Assembly (NCBI GenBank): GCA_021209875.1
Contig: JAGYVD010000008.1
Span: 124,001 to 188,000 of the forward strand
DNA: 64,000 bases
Direction of reading: 5' to 3'
Origin: Rosellinia necatrix
Lineage: Eukaryota; Ascomycota; Sordariomycetes; Xylariales; Xylariaceae
Part shown: positions 39,390-49,693 of the stretch, piece by piece
Numbering within the stretch: the first letter of the stretch is position 1
Layout: every line of letters starts with the position of its first letter
Translations under genes and position numbers: made by a program
Notes under the pieces: generated by a model
What the model saw: only the letters and a program-made list of their open reading frames with translations
What the model was told of the DNA's origin: nothing
Database searches by the model: none

Positions 39390-39570
39390 TACGCAAAATT
39401 AGCAACAGCACACTTAAGTCGTAAAAAAATAAAACGCTTAATATTTTAATGTTACTAATAATTAAAACTATATTATAAAATCGATTAATATATAATAAAC
39501 TATTTTTGCTGCTCTATAAAAGTTTTTTATAATAAAACACCGGAAAAACTAACTTTATTACTAATATTAA
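39390..39570 (+). pseudogene. Integrase zinc-binding domain relic, family 2
   Basis: From 39402 the frame reads ATAHLSRKKIKRLIF, then CYQQLKLYYKI, then INYFCCSIKVFYNKTPEKL. This follows the H2C2 domain of gypsy integrases, AGH.GR.KT..L..R.YYWPGM...V..YV..C..C.R.K..R..PGLL. The first His codon is at 39411-39413 and a Cys pair region is at 39501-39512, where one Cys has become Tyr. Confidence 0.75.
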
Positions 39571-40700
39571 AATATATTTAATAATATATAATAATTAATT
39601 TTAAAAGCTTTTTAAAACAAATATAAAAATAATATAACTTTTATATAATTAATAAACTATTAAAACTAATATAAATAATTATATATAAAAATCTGTAACA
39701 ATAAAAACGCTGCTAAAATATACTACAAAAGTTTTTATAAAGTTTATAAATAGCTAAAAATAGTAGTTAATAATAAAAAAATAATTTATTGCTGATTTTA
39801 TAAACAAGCTATTAAAAATACATAATATAAAACTAGATTTTTTACGGCAAAATATTATTAATTAATAAAATAAATAAAAATAATATATTAATAAATAAAT
39901 TAAAAGCGGCAACAATATATTAATTATTTTTAAAAAAACTAATTAAAAATACTGCTGGCTTTAAACGCGGTTTAAACATTTTTATTTTATAAAGCTTTAA
40001 AAAAACTATTTTTAAAAAAAATACTAACAAAAAACTAATAAATATAAAGTTTAATTAAAAGCTTAAATAAAAATAAAACATTTATAAAAAAAACTAACTA
40101 AAAAAAAGCTGTTTTAAAAAAAACACAAGTATTTATAAAAAAGTCTGCGATTATATTAAAAAATAAAAATATAAATATAAAAGCATAAAATAAATAATTA
40201 TATAAGCTAATAAATATTAATAAAACTTAGATTTTATAATTAAAAACTATATGTTTATATTATAAAAAAATAAAAATAAACCAACTGTTTTAATAATAAA
40301 CTAAACTTTTTAATAATATAACAAGCTTATAAAATTATTAATATTTAAACTAATCGCTTTAATATATTTAAGCTAAAATTATTAACAATATAATAAAAAA
40401 GCTATTAGTTTTATATTAAGCAATTACAAAAATATATAAATAATCTACTGCTTAAATAAAAAATACTTTAATTAAAAAAAAAAATAATCGATAAAACGTT
40501 AAAAAAAAAAAAATAAAAAGTAAAAAAAATCCTGTTATTAAAAATCTAAAAAAAAAAATTGTTTTATAAAATATTATAAACAAGCTAAAAATATAACAAT
40601 AATTAATACTTAGCAGCTGATCTAAAAAACGTTCTAATTAAGCTAAAAAAATATTATAAAAAATATTTAAAAAAAGCGGAGCCGCCGAAGCAATTATAAA
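39571..40700 (+). pseudogene. Integrase catalytic core and C-terminal relic, family 2
   Basis: KIYYKSFYKVYK followed by LKIVVNNKKIIY (to ~39,786) matches A..YY...YK.HGLP..IVSDRG.QF; the second catalytic Asp is at 39772-39774, now Asn. FYKQAIKNT, YKTRFFTAKYY and a Q..K..K pattern near 39,860-39,880 fit the FW..L.......STAYHPQTDGQTER block with the catalytic Glu. The remainder to ~40,700 is Lys-rich and unreadable. I saw no clear chromodomain. Confidence 0.6.
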
Positions 40701-41057
40701 AATAGATTAAAACGGCCGAAAAAAATATATTTGCTAAAGCGTATAATAATAACAACGTACCGCAAAACAAAATATAGCTAAAGTTATAAGTGCGGCATAA
40801 ATAGCATAATAAATAATTTAATTAAAAAATAAACTAAATAAAAATTAACTAATTAACGTAATAAATAAAAACTAAAAATTAAAAACCTTTAGATTTTAAC
40901 TAATTATATATATTAAAAGTATTCCTCTACTGCTTAAAAGTGTTAATTTAAAAATTATTAGTTTAAGCTTTAAACGTAGCGCAAACGACTTAAAAAAATC
41001 AGCTTAATATATTTTTAGCTTTATGCGCAGCTAAAAACTTAAGCCAAGTTTTTTTGC

Positions 41058-41067
41058 AAAAAAAGGA
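41058..41067 (+). promoter_or_regulatory. Polypurine tract of family 2
   Basis: An AAAAAAAGGA run ends one base before the 3' LTR (starting 41069). This is the position of the plus-strand primer in LTR retrotransposons, and it supports the + coding orientation. Confidence 0.7.
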
Positions 41068-41068
41068 T

Positions 41069-41346
41069 TATTATAGCCTACAGCTATAATAGTAATCTTT
41101 AATTAGCCGGCTGGCTAACCGGCCAGCTAATCCCTTATTAGCCACCTGGTTAAGCAAATATAAGTATAAAATAATAAATGTGGTAAGTAAGCTAGTCACG
41201 TAGTAAATAGCTACTAATATATATAAATAGAAATTCTGGCCGTCGGCCCTATATATAGTTTTCTTTTTTTTTTAACTTTAGTTTTTTTTCCTAATATATA
41301 AGTATAGTTGGGCATTGCTCTAACTGCCGTTATTGCAGCTATTATA
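41069..41346 (+). repeat. 3' LTR of family 2
   Basis: Same length as the 5' LTR. It differs by C/T and G/A changes, for example TATTATAGCCTACAGC against TGTTATGGCCCACAGC, so it is the more mutated of the pair. It ends ...GCAGCTATTATA before the AATAT duplication. Confidence 0.9.
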
Positions 41347-41499
41347 AATATAATTTTTTTTTACGTGTAAGCTATATAATAAAAATTAAATATATAAATA
41401 AAAAAAAACTATTAACTTATTTTATTTTATTTTACTTATAAAATCTATCAAATATTATATTAATTGTTTTTAAATCGCATATATTAAAAAATATAATTA

Positions 41500-42000
41500 A
41501 AAGTTTAGTTTTATTTATAGCTAATTATTTATTAAAAAATCTTTATTTATTTTTTTTTAATATATTAATAATATTTGAGTTTTTTAAATATTAAATATTT
41601 TTTTAACAACTTAAAATTTCTAATGCTATAATATCTCTTTTATATAAATAAACTGTTTATTTAAAGCTTTAATTTTGTTTTTTTTATTAAGCTTTTTTAT
41701 ATTTAATATTAATAAAATTTCTTAGATTTTAAGTTTTAAAGTTTTGTCCAGCTATTTGCCAGCTTTTATTACAAGCATGTTAGTTGCGTTAATCTTACTT
41801 GTTGCGTTTATTATATTAAAAACTTTGTTAAAAAAAAAGCTTTTTAAAAAAATTTTATGTTGTTTTAAAGCGTTAATTATTTTAGCGATTACGTTAGTTT
41901 TTATTATAGTTAAGTTTAAATATTAAGTGGCGTTATAATTCTAGTACATATAAATAATAATAGTTATAATAATAAAAGTTATTAATATAAAGTCTGCTAA
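41500..42000 (-). pseudogene. Gag/pol junction relic of copy 1-B
   Basis: On the minus strand the frame reads INATSKINATNMLVIKAGK, a stop, LDKT, and further on YLYKRDIIALEILSC and LKNSNIINILKKN. Copy 1-C has the same segment at 11.64-12.06 kb. A plus-strand open frame at 41744-41926 is only the antisense of this relic. Function unknown; it lies just upstream of RT. Confidence 0.4.
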
Positions 42001-45000
42001 TAAATATATGTTTAATAATTTAAATTTATTAAAATATATATTTTATTTTTAAATATAAAATATTAAAATTAATAGCTAACATAATATAATAAAACGCGTT
42101 AAATAATAAGTTAGTATTAAATAGTAGTAAATTATTTATATTTATAGCTTTAGCTGCTGTTAAACTTACAGCTATTATTATAGCTTTTAAAAAAAGTGTT
42201 TATATATTTTTAATATTTTTTTTAAATATAATTGTTTTAAATTATATTTATTTAAATATTTTTAAAATAGTTTTAGTTTTAAAAACAGATTAGCTATTAT
42301 TACGCTTACAGGAATTATAAACTTAATTAAAACTGTTATATTATTTTTTATAATAGCTTAAATATCAAATTTCTGTTTTTTAATAGCAGTTTATATTTAA
42401 TTAGTATTAGCATTAATATTTTAACCGTTAAAATAATTTTTATATTAAAATTATTTTATAAATATATAAGTTTATTTTAAAAACATTTAAAAAAAATTTT
42501 AAAATTTTTAATATTTATAAAAATAACTACGTTTAAATTATAATTAATTTATATACCGCAAGTATTTAAAAATTGCTTTTAATAATATTTTAATATTGTT
42601 TTTTTTTTATAACTTAAGCTATATTAATAAATTTTAATAATTATGAAAATTTATAATTATTATTGCTTAATATATAAAATTTTAATATAGCTTTTTCTTT
42701 ATATTTTATTTAATTATTTTTAATTTTTTAAATCTGGCCTGTTTATTTTTAAAGTATGTTTAAATTTATTTAATAACTGCTTTATTATTATTAAATAAAT
42801 ACAGCTTATATCTAGGCCTACAATAATATTTTTGCTATTAATAAATTTTTAAATAATAATTTTAAAATATAAAAATTATTGTTTTTACTTCTGCTTTTTA
42901 AAATTATATATTTTATTAAATATTTTTAAATAAATAATATAATCGATTTATTATTTAGTTTAGAAGTTATAATTTTATTTATTGCAGTATTTATAACTAG
43001 TTTTTTAAAAAGTAATAATTTTACATGATTTTTAATATAATATTAAAGCGATTATATTTATATAAATATTAAAACAATATATTATACGATATAAATAATA
43101 TATTATATTGCTTATAAGTATATTTAATTAAAAATAACACGTTTTAAATATATTTAGCTAAACGTTTAATATAATATATAACATGTTAACCCTAGTTATA
43201 CGTTAAATTAAATATTTAATTATAATATTTATATAATTAGCTATAATTAATTATAATAAACATTTTATTATTATTTAATTTAAAGTTAAATAAAATATAA
43301 AATAATGTTATGTTTAATATAAACAAGTCTAACTTAGCTATATTAGCATGTTTTTTTTAGTAACAATTATATTTATTTTTGCGTTTATTCCGGTCGTTTT
43401 TTTTATTATTTTTTTTTTATTTAAGCTTACAACGTTTTTTCTTGTTTTTATTATATTACTTCTTTTATTTTTATTTTAATCTGCGCTTTTTAAAGCTTAT
43501 TTTTTAATTATTAGATTTTTATTATAGTTTTAATTATTTTTTTTAATTTATAAATACTTGTTTTTGCTGCTGCTATTAATAAAAGCTTTATTTTAACAAC
43601 TTAAATAATATATTTAGCTAAAGTATTTTTTATGTCAGGCCTTAATAAATATTATTTAACTTTAAAATTTATGCTAGTTTATATTATAATTATAATATTA
43701 TATTAATTTTATTATTAACGTTTAAAGTTTTTATAGTTTAAGCATATTTTAGTTTTTTATATAAACGTAATAAAAATAATATTTTGTTTTATAATATTTT
43801 TAATAATAATTTAATTTAAATAAAACGTTTTATTATTACAGCAGGTTATATATTAAATAAAATAATTATTTTATTTAAAATAACGTTTAATTTTTATATT
43901 TTAAGCTTAAATTATGCATTAATAGTTAGCTTATTATTTTATTATAAAACCGGTGGTTTTTTTAATAATATTTAAAATATAATTAAAATTTATTAAACAT
44001 TTTGCTCTGCTATTTTTAAATTTTTAAAAACAAATTAACTTTTTTATAAAACAAATTATAGCGGCAAAAATAAGCTTATTTTTATTAGCTATTATTTTTA
44101 TATTGTTTTTGTTTTTTTATTTAAGTTAAACTAGCTAATATTAGCTTGTTTTATATAATTATTATATAATAAAAAATAAAGCTGTTAAACGTTTAATATT
44201 TTTTTTTAATTTTTTGTTTATATTTATAATTATTTTTGCTATTTTAACCTTTTTAATTAAAAAATTTTTATAAAAGTTTTTTTTTACTGCTTTTTTATTG
44301 TTTATATTTAAGCTATTTAAATTGTTAGAATTATTATTTTATAAAAATAGTTTTAATAAGTTTTTATTATTTATTAAATGTTGTAGTTTTAAAAGTGTTA
44401 TAGCAAAAAATATTATAAATATATATTTAAACTAATATAAAATAAAAAACTTTAAATGTTGTTGTGCCGTTTTAATAAACAAAGTTTTTATTAACAGGTA
44501 TATAACTTATGCTTTAAAATAAACTATTAAAATAATAAGTACTAGCGCTGCTACTAAAACTTATACTAGTTTTATTAAAAGCACCGGAATAAACAATTTA
44601 AATAATAGTTTTAGTCCTAATATAGCTGCGGTTAAATATTAATAATTAAAATGTTAAAATTAAACAGGCAGTGCTGCTATATATTTAATTACGTTTAATA
44701 CAGCTTTAAATAACTAATTAGCATCGCAATAAAATATTTTAAAAACAAAAATCTTTATATTAGCTAATATTTTAGCGTTATTTAATAATTATATTAATTA
44801 ATTAACTGTTTTTGCTGCTTTAATATTTTTAGTATGTTTTTTTGTTTTAATTATATTATTTTTTAATTTATTATATTAATTCCGTAAAAAGTCTATAGCT
44901 AAAATAAATAATTTAAAAGCTTGTTTGTATAGTTTAAATTTTAACTTTTCATGTTATAGCTTAAATTATTACTACTGTAGCAATTTATTTATATTTTTAA

Positions 45001-46231
45001 TAATATAGTTTTTAAAACTATTTTTTTTTTAAAAAGTTAAAAATTGTTATAATTATTAAACGTTGTTTTTTTAGCTTTAAATTATGCAATAATTTTAAAT
45101 TTTTATTAAATTTTTATTAACTTTATATTATTTTTAAATAAATTTAAAATATAAACTTAAAATTTTTATTATTATTTAATTTAAACTTATTATTAAACTT
45201 ATTTTAAATTATATTTTTTTTAATATAAAATATTTAATACTTATAGTTTTAGTTTTTAATTTTATATAAAGCAAAAAATATTAGTTTAATAAACTCAGGT
45301 TTTATTAGCAAAAATAATGTTTTTTTATATTATTTTAAAATTAATAGTTTAAGTTAAACTATTTTAAAACTAAAAATTTTCCGGCTTTTATAAGCTTTAA
45401 AGTTAAGTTTTTAATTATTAAAACTATTTTAAATTTTTAAATGCTAAAAATTTTAAGTTAGTTTTACGTTTTAATATATTAATAATTATTAAATTTATAT
45501 AAATTAATAGTTAAAATTTAAATAAGTATTAATAAAAAATAAATATATATAAATTATATAATATTTATAATTAAACTAATAAATATTATTAGCTGTTTTA
45601 TAAATTTATATCTACGTACATGTTTTAAAACAAAATTAAATTTTAAAATTAAAAATAAAATAAAAATATAATCAGGTATTATTAAAAACTTATATGCTTG
45701 TTAAAAACCTAACGCAGGCTTTTAAAAAATAAAGCTAGTATTAATTACAAGTTATAATTTTATTATTTAAATATAATATTAATTAAAGTTTAAAAAATAA
45801 TTAATTATAATATTATAATCGTTAAATATTTAGTATTAAAATAATTAAAGTTTAAAAAACAACAGATTATTTTAATATATTAATAGCTAAATGTAGTAGT
45901 ACTGTTTAAAATATAATATAAAATTAAACTTAGCTGCTATTATTTTAAAATATAATAATTAACTAATTAGCTAACGTAAAATCTATTAAATCGATTAAAC
46001 TATTAAATTTATAAAATAAATATTAATAAATTTTGCTAGCAACAGTTAAGCTTAAAAGCTAGCAATTCTACTTTTTTTATAAACAGCGCTGCTTAAAATA
46101 CAAAAAAAAGCTGTATTAAAGTTTAAATATAAGCAGACGTTAAAAAACTAAGCGTGTTTTATCTGCTAGCACGAAAAAAAAAAATAAATCAAAATATAAA
46201 GTTATATAATTACAGGACTTACCGCATTATT

Positions 46232-46416
46232 TAATAAAGTTTATTAAAAATAGTATAGTTAAATCTATAAAAATATAATATAAATTAAATAAAAGCTTCT
46301 AGTCCCGCAGGGACCAGAAGCTTTTTAAGCTAGGTTACTTTATCTAAGCTATATAATCCTTATCTAGCTAGCTCCGCTAGCTAGATAAGGAGCCCCCCCC
46401 TTTCCTGACTGTGTCA
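46232..46416 (-). repeat. 5' LTR of copy 1-B
   Basis: The hairpins and the CCTTATCTAGCTAGCTCCGC block are nearly intact; the inner end is mutated. Next to it on the coding strand is AATAATGCGGTAAGTCCTG, parallel to the 1-A sequence, where a primer-binding site belongs. Confidence 0.8.
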
Positions 46417-46751
46417 GTTTATTTTATTGCTAGCTAAAATATAAAAATATATATTAAGCTTATTATTTATTTTTATTATATGTTTATAAATTTTTTTTTA
46501 ATGTTTTTAGCTCGCTGTATTATTTAAACAATTTTTTAATTTTTAAAGCGGATCGCTAGTAAAAATAATATTTAGTTTTAATAAATATATTATATATAAA
46601 AAAAAGCTTTTGTTTTGTTTATTTAAATAAAATATATTTTTAATAGCAGGCATATGTTTTTATATTTATAAAAACAGTTAAAAATAGTTTTATTTTTAAA
46701 AAAAAAAATTTAATAGTTTAGTTTAGTTTTTAAAAAAAACGTTATAAAAGT
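46417..46751 (-). other. Family-3 interior next to its right terminal repeat
   Basis: A 335-bp AT-rich remnant between the GTTTA TSD of copy 1-B and the right family-3 repeat. No motif. If family 3 is minus-coded, this is its leader region. Confidence 0.5.
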
Positions 46752-46956
46752 ATTAATTTAAAAAATACATTATAAAAATATAAAATATATAATATAAAAA
46801 ATTAAAAACTAGCAAATCTAAGCTAAGCTAAAGTTTTACTTAAGTATAGGCTAGGGCCTATATATATAGGGCTAGGCCTAATTAAGTTATGCCTGTGGCT
46901 ACGGGCCACAGCACCCCAAGCGAGGGGCTTATATAAGCGCCCCCTCTACGCGCGCA
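46752..46956 (-). repeat. Right terminal repeat of family 3, less mutated
   Basis: It keeps several palindromic blocks: GGGCCTATATATATAGGGC-like, GCCTGTGGC...GGGCCACAGC, and GAGGGGCTTATATAAGCGCCCC. CTTATATAAG at 46928-46937 could be a TATA-type promoter on either strand. It matches the left repeat by C/T and G/A substitutions. The TATTA duplication follows at 46957. Confidence 0.75.
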
Positions 46957-47239
46957 TATTATTTTTATTATTAAAATTAATAAACCATTAAATTTTTTTA
47001 TTTAAACGTAATATTTTAAATAAATATATTAATAATTTAAATTATAAATAGTTTTTTAAAAAAAATATGGTTTAATTATTATAAATAAAACTGTTATTTT
47101 AGAAGTAAAAATAACGTAGTCTTTGTTTCAAAAACTATAACGAATTAAAAACTTTAAAACTAAAATATAAAAAATCTAGTTAAAATAAATAATAATAGCT
47201 ATATAATAATTTAAATAAATGATTTTATATTTTAAAATT

Positions 47240-47541
47240 AAATTAATTACAGCTTTTAAACCAAAGCATTATTTGCATAATAAAACAAGTGCATGATTTT
47301 AATAAAAATATAAATAATCCAATTTTTTAAAAAGTTTATATTTAATATTATAACCTATAAATATTTATATATACTAATTATATAAGAAAAACAATTTTAA
47401 CAGTTGTTCCTGCTTTATATGTATAACGCTTGCAAATGCAGCCTTAGAACTATATTTTTTATATGTGCATGTTCTGCTTAAAAGATCTTTAAAATAATGA
47501 TTTCTAGCTTAATTGCCTAGCTGTTCCACCCTACTATTACA
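47240..47541 (+). repeat. Right terminal block of family-4 copy 4-1
   Basis: It aligns with 58660-58966 of copy 4-2, including GCTTGCAAATGCAGC (GCTTGCACCTGCAGC there) and TTGCCTAGCTGTTCCACCC followed by CTACTATTACAAAATA. The outer ~120 bp keeps unusually high G+C. Confidence 0.65.
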
Positions 47542-48058
47542 AAATATTATTTTAATGGTCTTTTAATACATTTTAAATTTTTTTTTAAAGCTTGTTTTAT
47601 ATATATTAATAATTCTTTATATAAAAATAATATGTTTCAAAATTAAATATTATTAATGCAAATAAACTAAACTATAATACTTTTAATTTATTAATTATAT
47701 AATAATATAATTGTTGTTTTATCTAATTATGTATTATTTTAATTGTTAAAAATAATATAATATTTTTTATTTTTAAGCTAATAAGCTTTTTAATTTCTAT
47801 TGATGATTTTGCAGCCTTATATTTTATTGCTTTTTTATATATAATTAGAAAACATTTTATACAAAATAAAATAAAAATTTTATATGTCAAAATATTTAAT
47901 AAATATAGTTTTTATTAAATATAACTAGCTTCAAAAATTTTGAAATATTTTAAAAAGATTTATATTATAATAAAAAGATGTTTTATAGTTTATATAAAGT
48001 TTTATTTTATAATATAGGTTATTTTTGCGGCTTAAAAATGTTTAATATTAAATATATA

Positions 48059-48241
48059 TTTATATTATTAACAGGGCATACTGCGCAGTATAAATAGCAT
48101 GTATTCTAGGGGGGAGCGTAAGCTTAATACAGGTTGTTTTTAATATAAAGCTGCAGCTAAAAATGTAGCAAACGTGGGCTTATTTTTTAGCGTTAAATTT
48201 AATATATAGTTCAGCTTAAAAAGCTAGCTAAAAAAATGCTT
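48059..48241 (+). repeat. Direct repeat unit 1 (less mutated)
   Basis: About 175-180 bp, containing GCATGTATTCTAGGGGGGAG, TAAAGCTGCAGCTAAAAATG and TTATTTTTTAGCGTTAAATT. It recurs at about 48,417 with a ~358-bp offset. It could be the terminal repeats of a very small element or a tandem duplication. Confidence 0.6.
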
Positions 48242-48304
48242 TATATTATATATATTATTCCTTAATTAAAAAAAACTTAAATTTTTTTAATAGCCTATTG
48301 TTAT

Positions 48305-48415
48305 TAAATAATAAATCAAACAAATTTAAAGCCATTTTATGCTTTATATGTTTAAAAGTTAAAGTTATAAAAAAAAATTAAATAGTAAAGCGTTAATTTT
48401 AATAAAACTTAATTA
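48305..48415 (+). repeat. ~105-bp segment shared with 54,310-54,415
   Basis: TTTAAAAGTTAAAGTTATAA here corresponds to CCTAAAAGTTAAGGTTATAA there, continuing through TAGTAGACCCCTGACTTTAG there against AGTAAAGCGTTAATTTTA here and on to AACTTAATTA. The 54-kb copy is much less mutated. Identity unknown. Confidence 0.5.
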
Positions 48416-48416
48416 T

Positions 48417-48601
48417 TTATATTATTAATAAAATATATAGCGTAATATAAATAGCATATATTTTTTAAAAGAAAATAAGCTTAATATAAATTATGTTTAA
48501 TTTAAAGCTGTAGCTAAAAGTGTAGTAAATATATATTTATTTTTTAGCGTCAAATTTAATATATAATCAGGTTTGAAAAGCAAGACGGAAAAATATTTCA
48601 G
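48417..48601 (+). repeat. Direct repeat unit 2 (more mutated)
   Basis: It matches unit 1 with G-to-A and C-to-T changes, for example GCATATATTTTTTAAAAGAA against GCATGTATTCTAGGGGGGAG. The spacer (48,242-48,416) includes a ~105-bp segment also found at about 54,310-54,415. Confidence 0.6.
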
Positions 48602-49381
48602 CTTATATTTTAAGCGCTTATTTTATTTATAAATAAAATAATAAAAATTAGAAAATATAATTAATTTATAAAACAAAAGAAAATTATTAATATATAATTA
48701 AATATAATTAAAAATTTTTTTAAATAAAGCTAGCTAAACAAAATAAAAAATATAGCCTAGTTTATGAATAAAATCTTTCTTTTTAGTTTGTATAATTTTT
48801 TTTAATAAATATAATAATATAATATAAGTTTATGTTAAATTTAAAGCGCTAATAATATATTAACGTTTAGGTTTTAATAAATAATAATATTTTTAATTTT
48901 AAATAAAAACGCATGAGCTTATTACTAGCTTTTTGGCCTGCTGTTATTAAAATTATATCATAAAAATAAGTTTTTTAGCAAATTCTTTTTAAATTTAATA
49001 TTAATTTATTATAAATTAAAAGCCTGCGATAATAATTAAACGTTAAATCTGTTATATTTATTAGATGTTTTATATTATAAAAATAATAATTATAATTTAA
49101 AATAAATTTAATATTAACGTGTTTAAAATATAAACGTTTTTTATATAAATAATATTAATATATAAACTTTTAAATATATATATAATATAAAACCTTAAAA
49201 GAAATGTTTTAATAAATATTTTAATATAAATTATTAAAATTAATATATAGCAAATATAATATTAATTTGCTGTTAAATTAATATAAACAATATAAAAGTT
49301 AAAAAATAATAAAATTTGTTTATATAAGCTTAAGCAGCCGCTCGTTATAATTATATCGCGCTAAATGTTTATAAAACGATT

Positions 49382-49693
49382 TAAAATGTTAAAAATAAAA
49401 ATCTGTCGCAGATTTGCCGCAAATTTAATGCTAATTATAAAGCTTTACTATATCAAGCTATTAATAAAATTTAAAGTTAAAGTTTAAAGCAAAAACAAAT
49501 TAAAAAAGCTGCGGCAGCAAAAGCTTTTAATATCCATAATAATAACAATAATAAAAGCAGTAATAACAACAGCGATGATAATAACACAAGCAGTAGTACA
49601 AATAATAAAGATCACAGCAAAACAAATATAAATTTGCTTAATAAAAATCTTTTTTTAAATGTTCTAACGTTAAAAATTGTTAATAATAAATAA
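49382..49693 (+). pseudogene. Asn/Ser-rich protein relic with basic helical N-part
   Basis: One frame of about 100 codons has only two TAA interruptions close together near 49,472-49,480. It reads KNLSQICRKFNANYKAL, LYQAINKI, then SLKQKQIKKAAAAKAFNIH, an Asn/Ser/Asp tract (49,530-49,620), and ends NLFLNVLTLKIVNNK at a TAA (49691-49693). The first part has the spacing of a helix-turn-helix of the psq/pogo type (SQICRKFNANYKALLYQAI), but this is a guess. The true start is not visible. A low-complexity tract made of AGC/AAC/AAT codons follows, as in the 5749-6045 frame. Confidence 0.4.

Larger units (their letters stand above)
34494..41346 (+). mobile_element. Ty3/gypsy LTR retrotransposon, family 2, nested in copy 1-B
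   Basis: A 6853-bp element with 278-bp LTRs at 34494-34771 and 41069-41346, a 5-bp TSD, AATAT (34489-34493, 41347-41351), and an empty site in copy 1-A near 25,735. The + strand carries pol relics in the order protease, RT, RNase H, integrase, which is the Ty3/gypsy order. A polypurine tract abuts the 3' LTR. Stops and DTG/DD catalytic losses show it is dead. Its LTR and gene sequences are unrelated to family 1 by eye. It is the youngest large insertion in the stack. Confidence 0.9.
31419..46416 (-). mobile_element. Ty3/gypsy LTR retrotransposon, family 1 copy 1-B, carrying family 2
   Basis: Direct repeats lie at 31419-31600 and 46232-46416 with a perfect TSD, GTTTA (31414-31418, 46417-46421). 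Subtracting the family-2 insertion (34494-41346 plus its TSD) leaves about 8.14 kb, equal to 1-A and 1-C. Coding is on the minus strand. Relics: RNase H tail near 33,275-33,400 (GRLN and ALSRL region), integrase about 32.4-33.2 kb, and upstream Gag/pol segments about 41.5-42 kb. It is inserted in family 3 in the same orientation as 1-A, 662 bp away. Confidence 0.85.
16367..46956 (-). mobile_element. Family-3 LTR-type element hosting copies 1-A and 1-B
   Basis: Direct repeats of ~205 bp lie at 16367-16571 and 46752-46956, flanked by a 5-bp TSD, TATTA (16362-16366, 46957-46961). Its own interior is 16572-22495, 30757-31418 and 46417-46751, so the element was about 7.3 kb before insertions. Copy 4-2 shows the empty site near 58,350. 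Strand is inferred: the interior + strand is T-rich like the minus-coded family-1 copies, and the best open relics (19.8-20.5 kb) are on the minus strand. Superfamily is unresolved. One minus-strand fragment near 17,140-17,165 (AAAKHLYNIKYS) is reminiscent of the Copia RNase H lead-in AAKHLLRY.KG, but that is weak. Confidence 0.7.
6715..47541. mobile_element. Family-4 copy 4-1, split by two large insertions
   Basis: The host element's own DNA is in three pieces: about 6715-7122, 15215-16366 and 46957-47541, roughly 2.1 kb in all. The middle piece aligns along its length with 57270-58330 of copy 4-2, and the right piece aligns with 58380-58966, directly abutting it. This shows 16367-46956 is an insertion (family 3). 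The left piece resembles the reverse complement of the right end and of the 59998 end of copy 4-3, so the element has terminal inverted repeats of about 300 bp unless the left piece is a separate inverted copy. It lacks the part of copy 4-2 left of about 57140, so it would be an internally deleted form. Confidence 0.55.
47542..49381. other. Decayed DNA with a direct repeat, no legible gene
   Basis: AT-rich. It holds the ~175-bp direct repeat described separately and a GGGGGGAGCG island near 48,110. I see no protein motif. Confidence 0.4.

Noticed and set aside
41744..41926. Open + strand frame of 60 codons resembling a membrane peptide
   Set aside because: It is the antisense of the minus-strand relic of copy 1-B, and the same frame is broken in the matching part of 1-A. 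The hydrophobicity comes from T-rich sequence.
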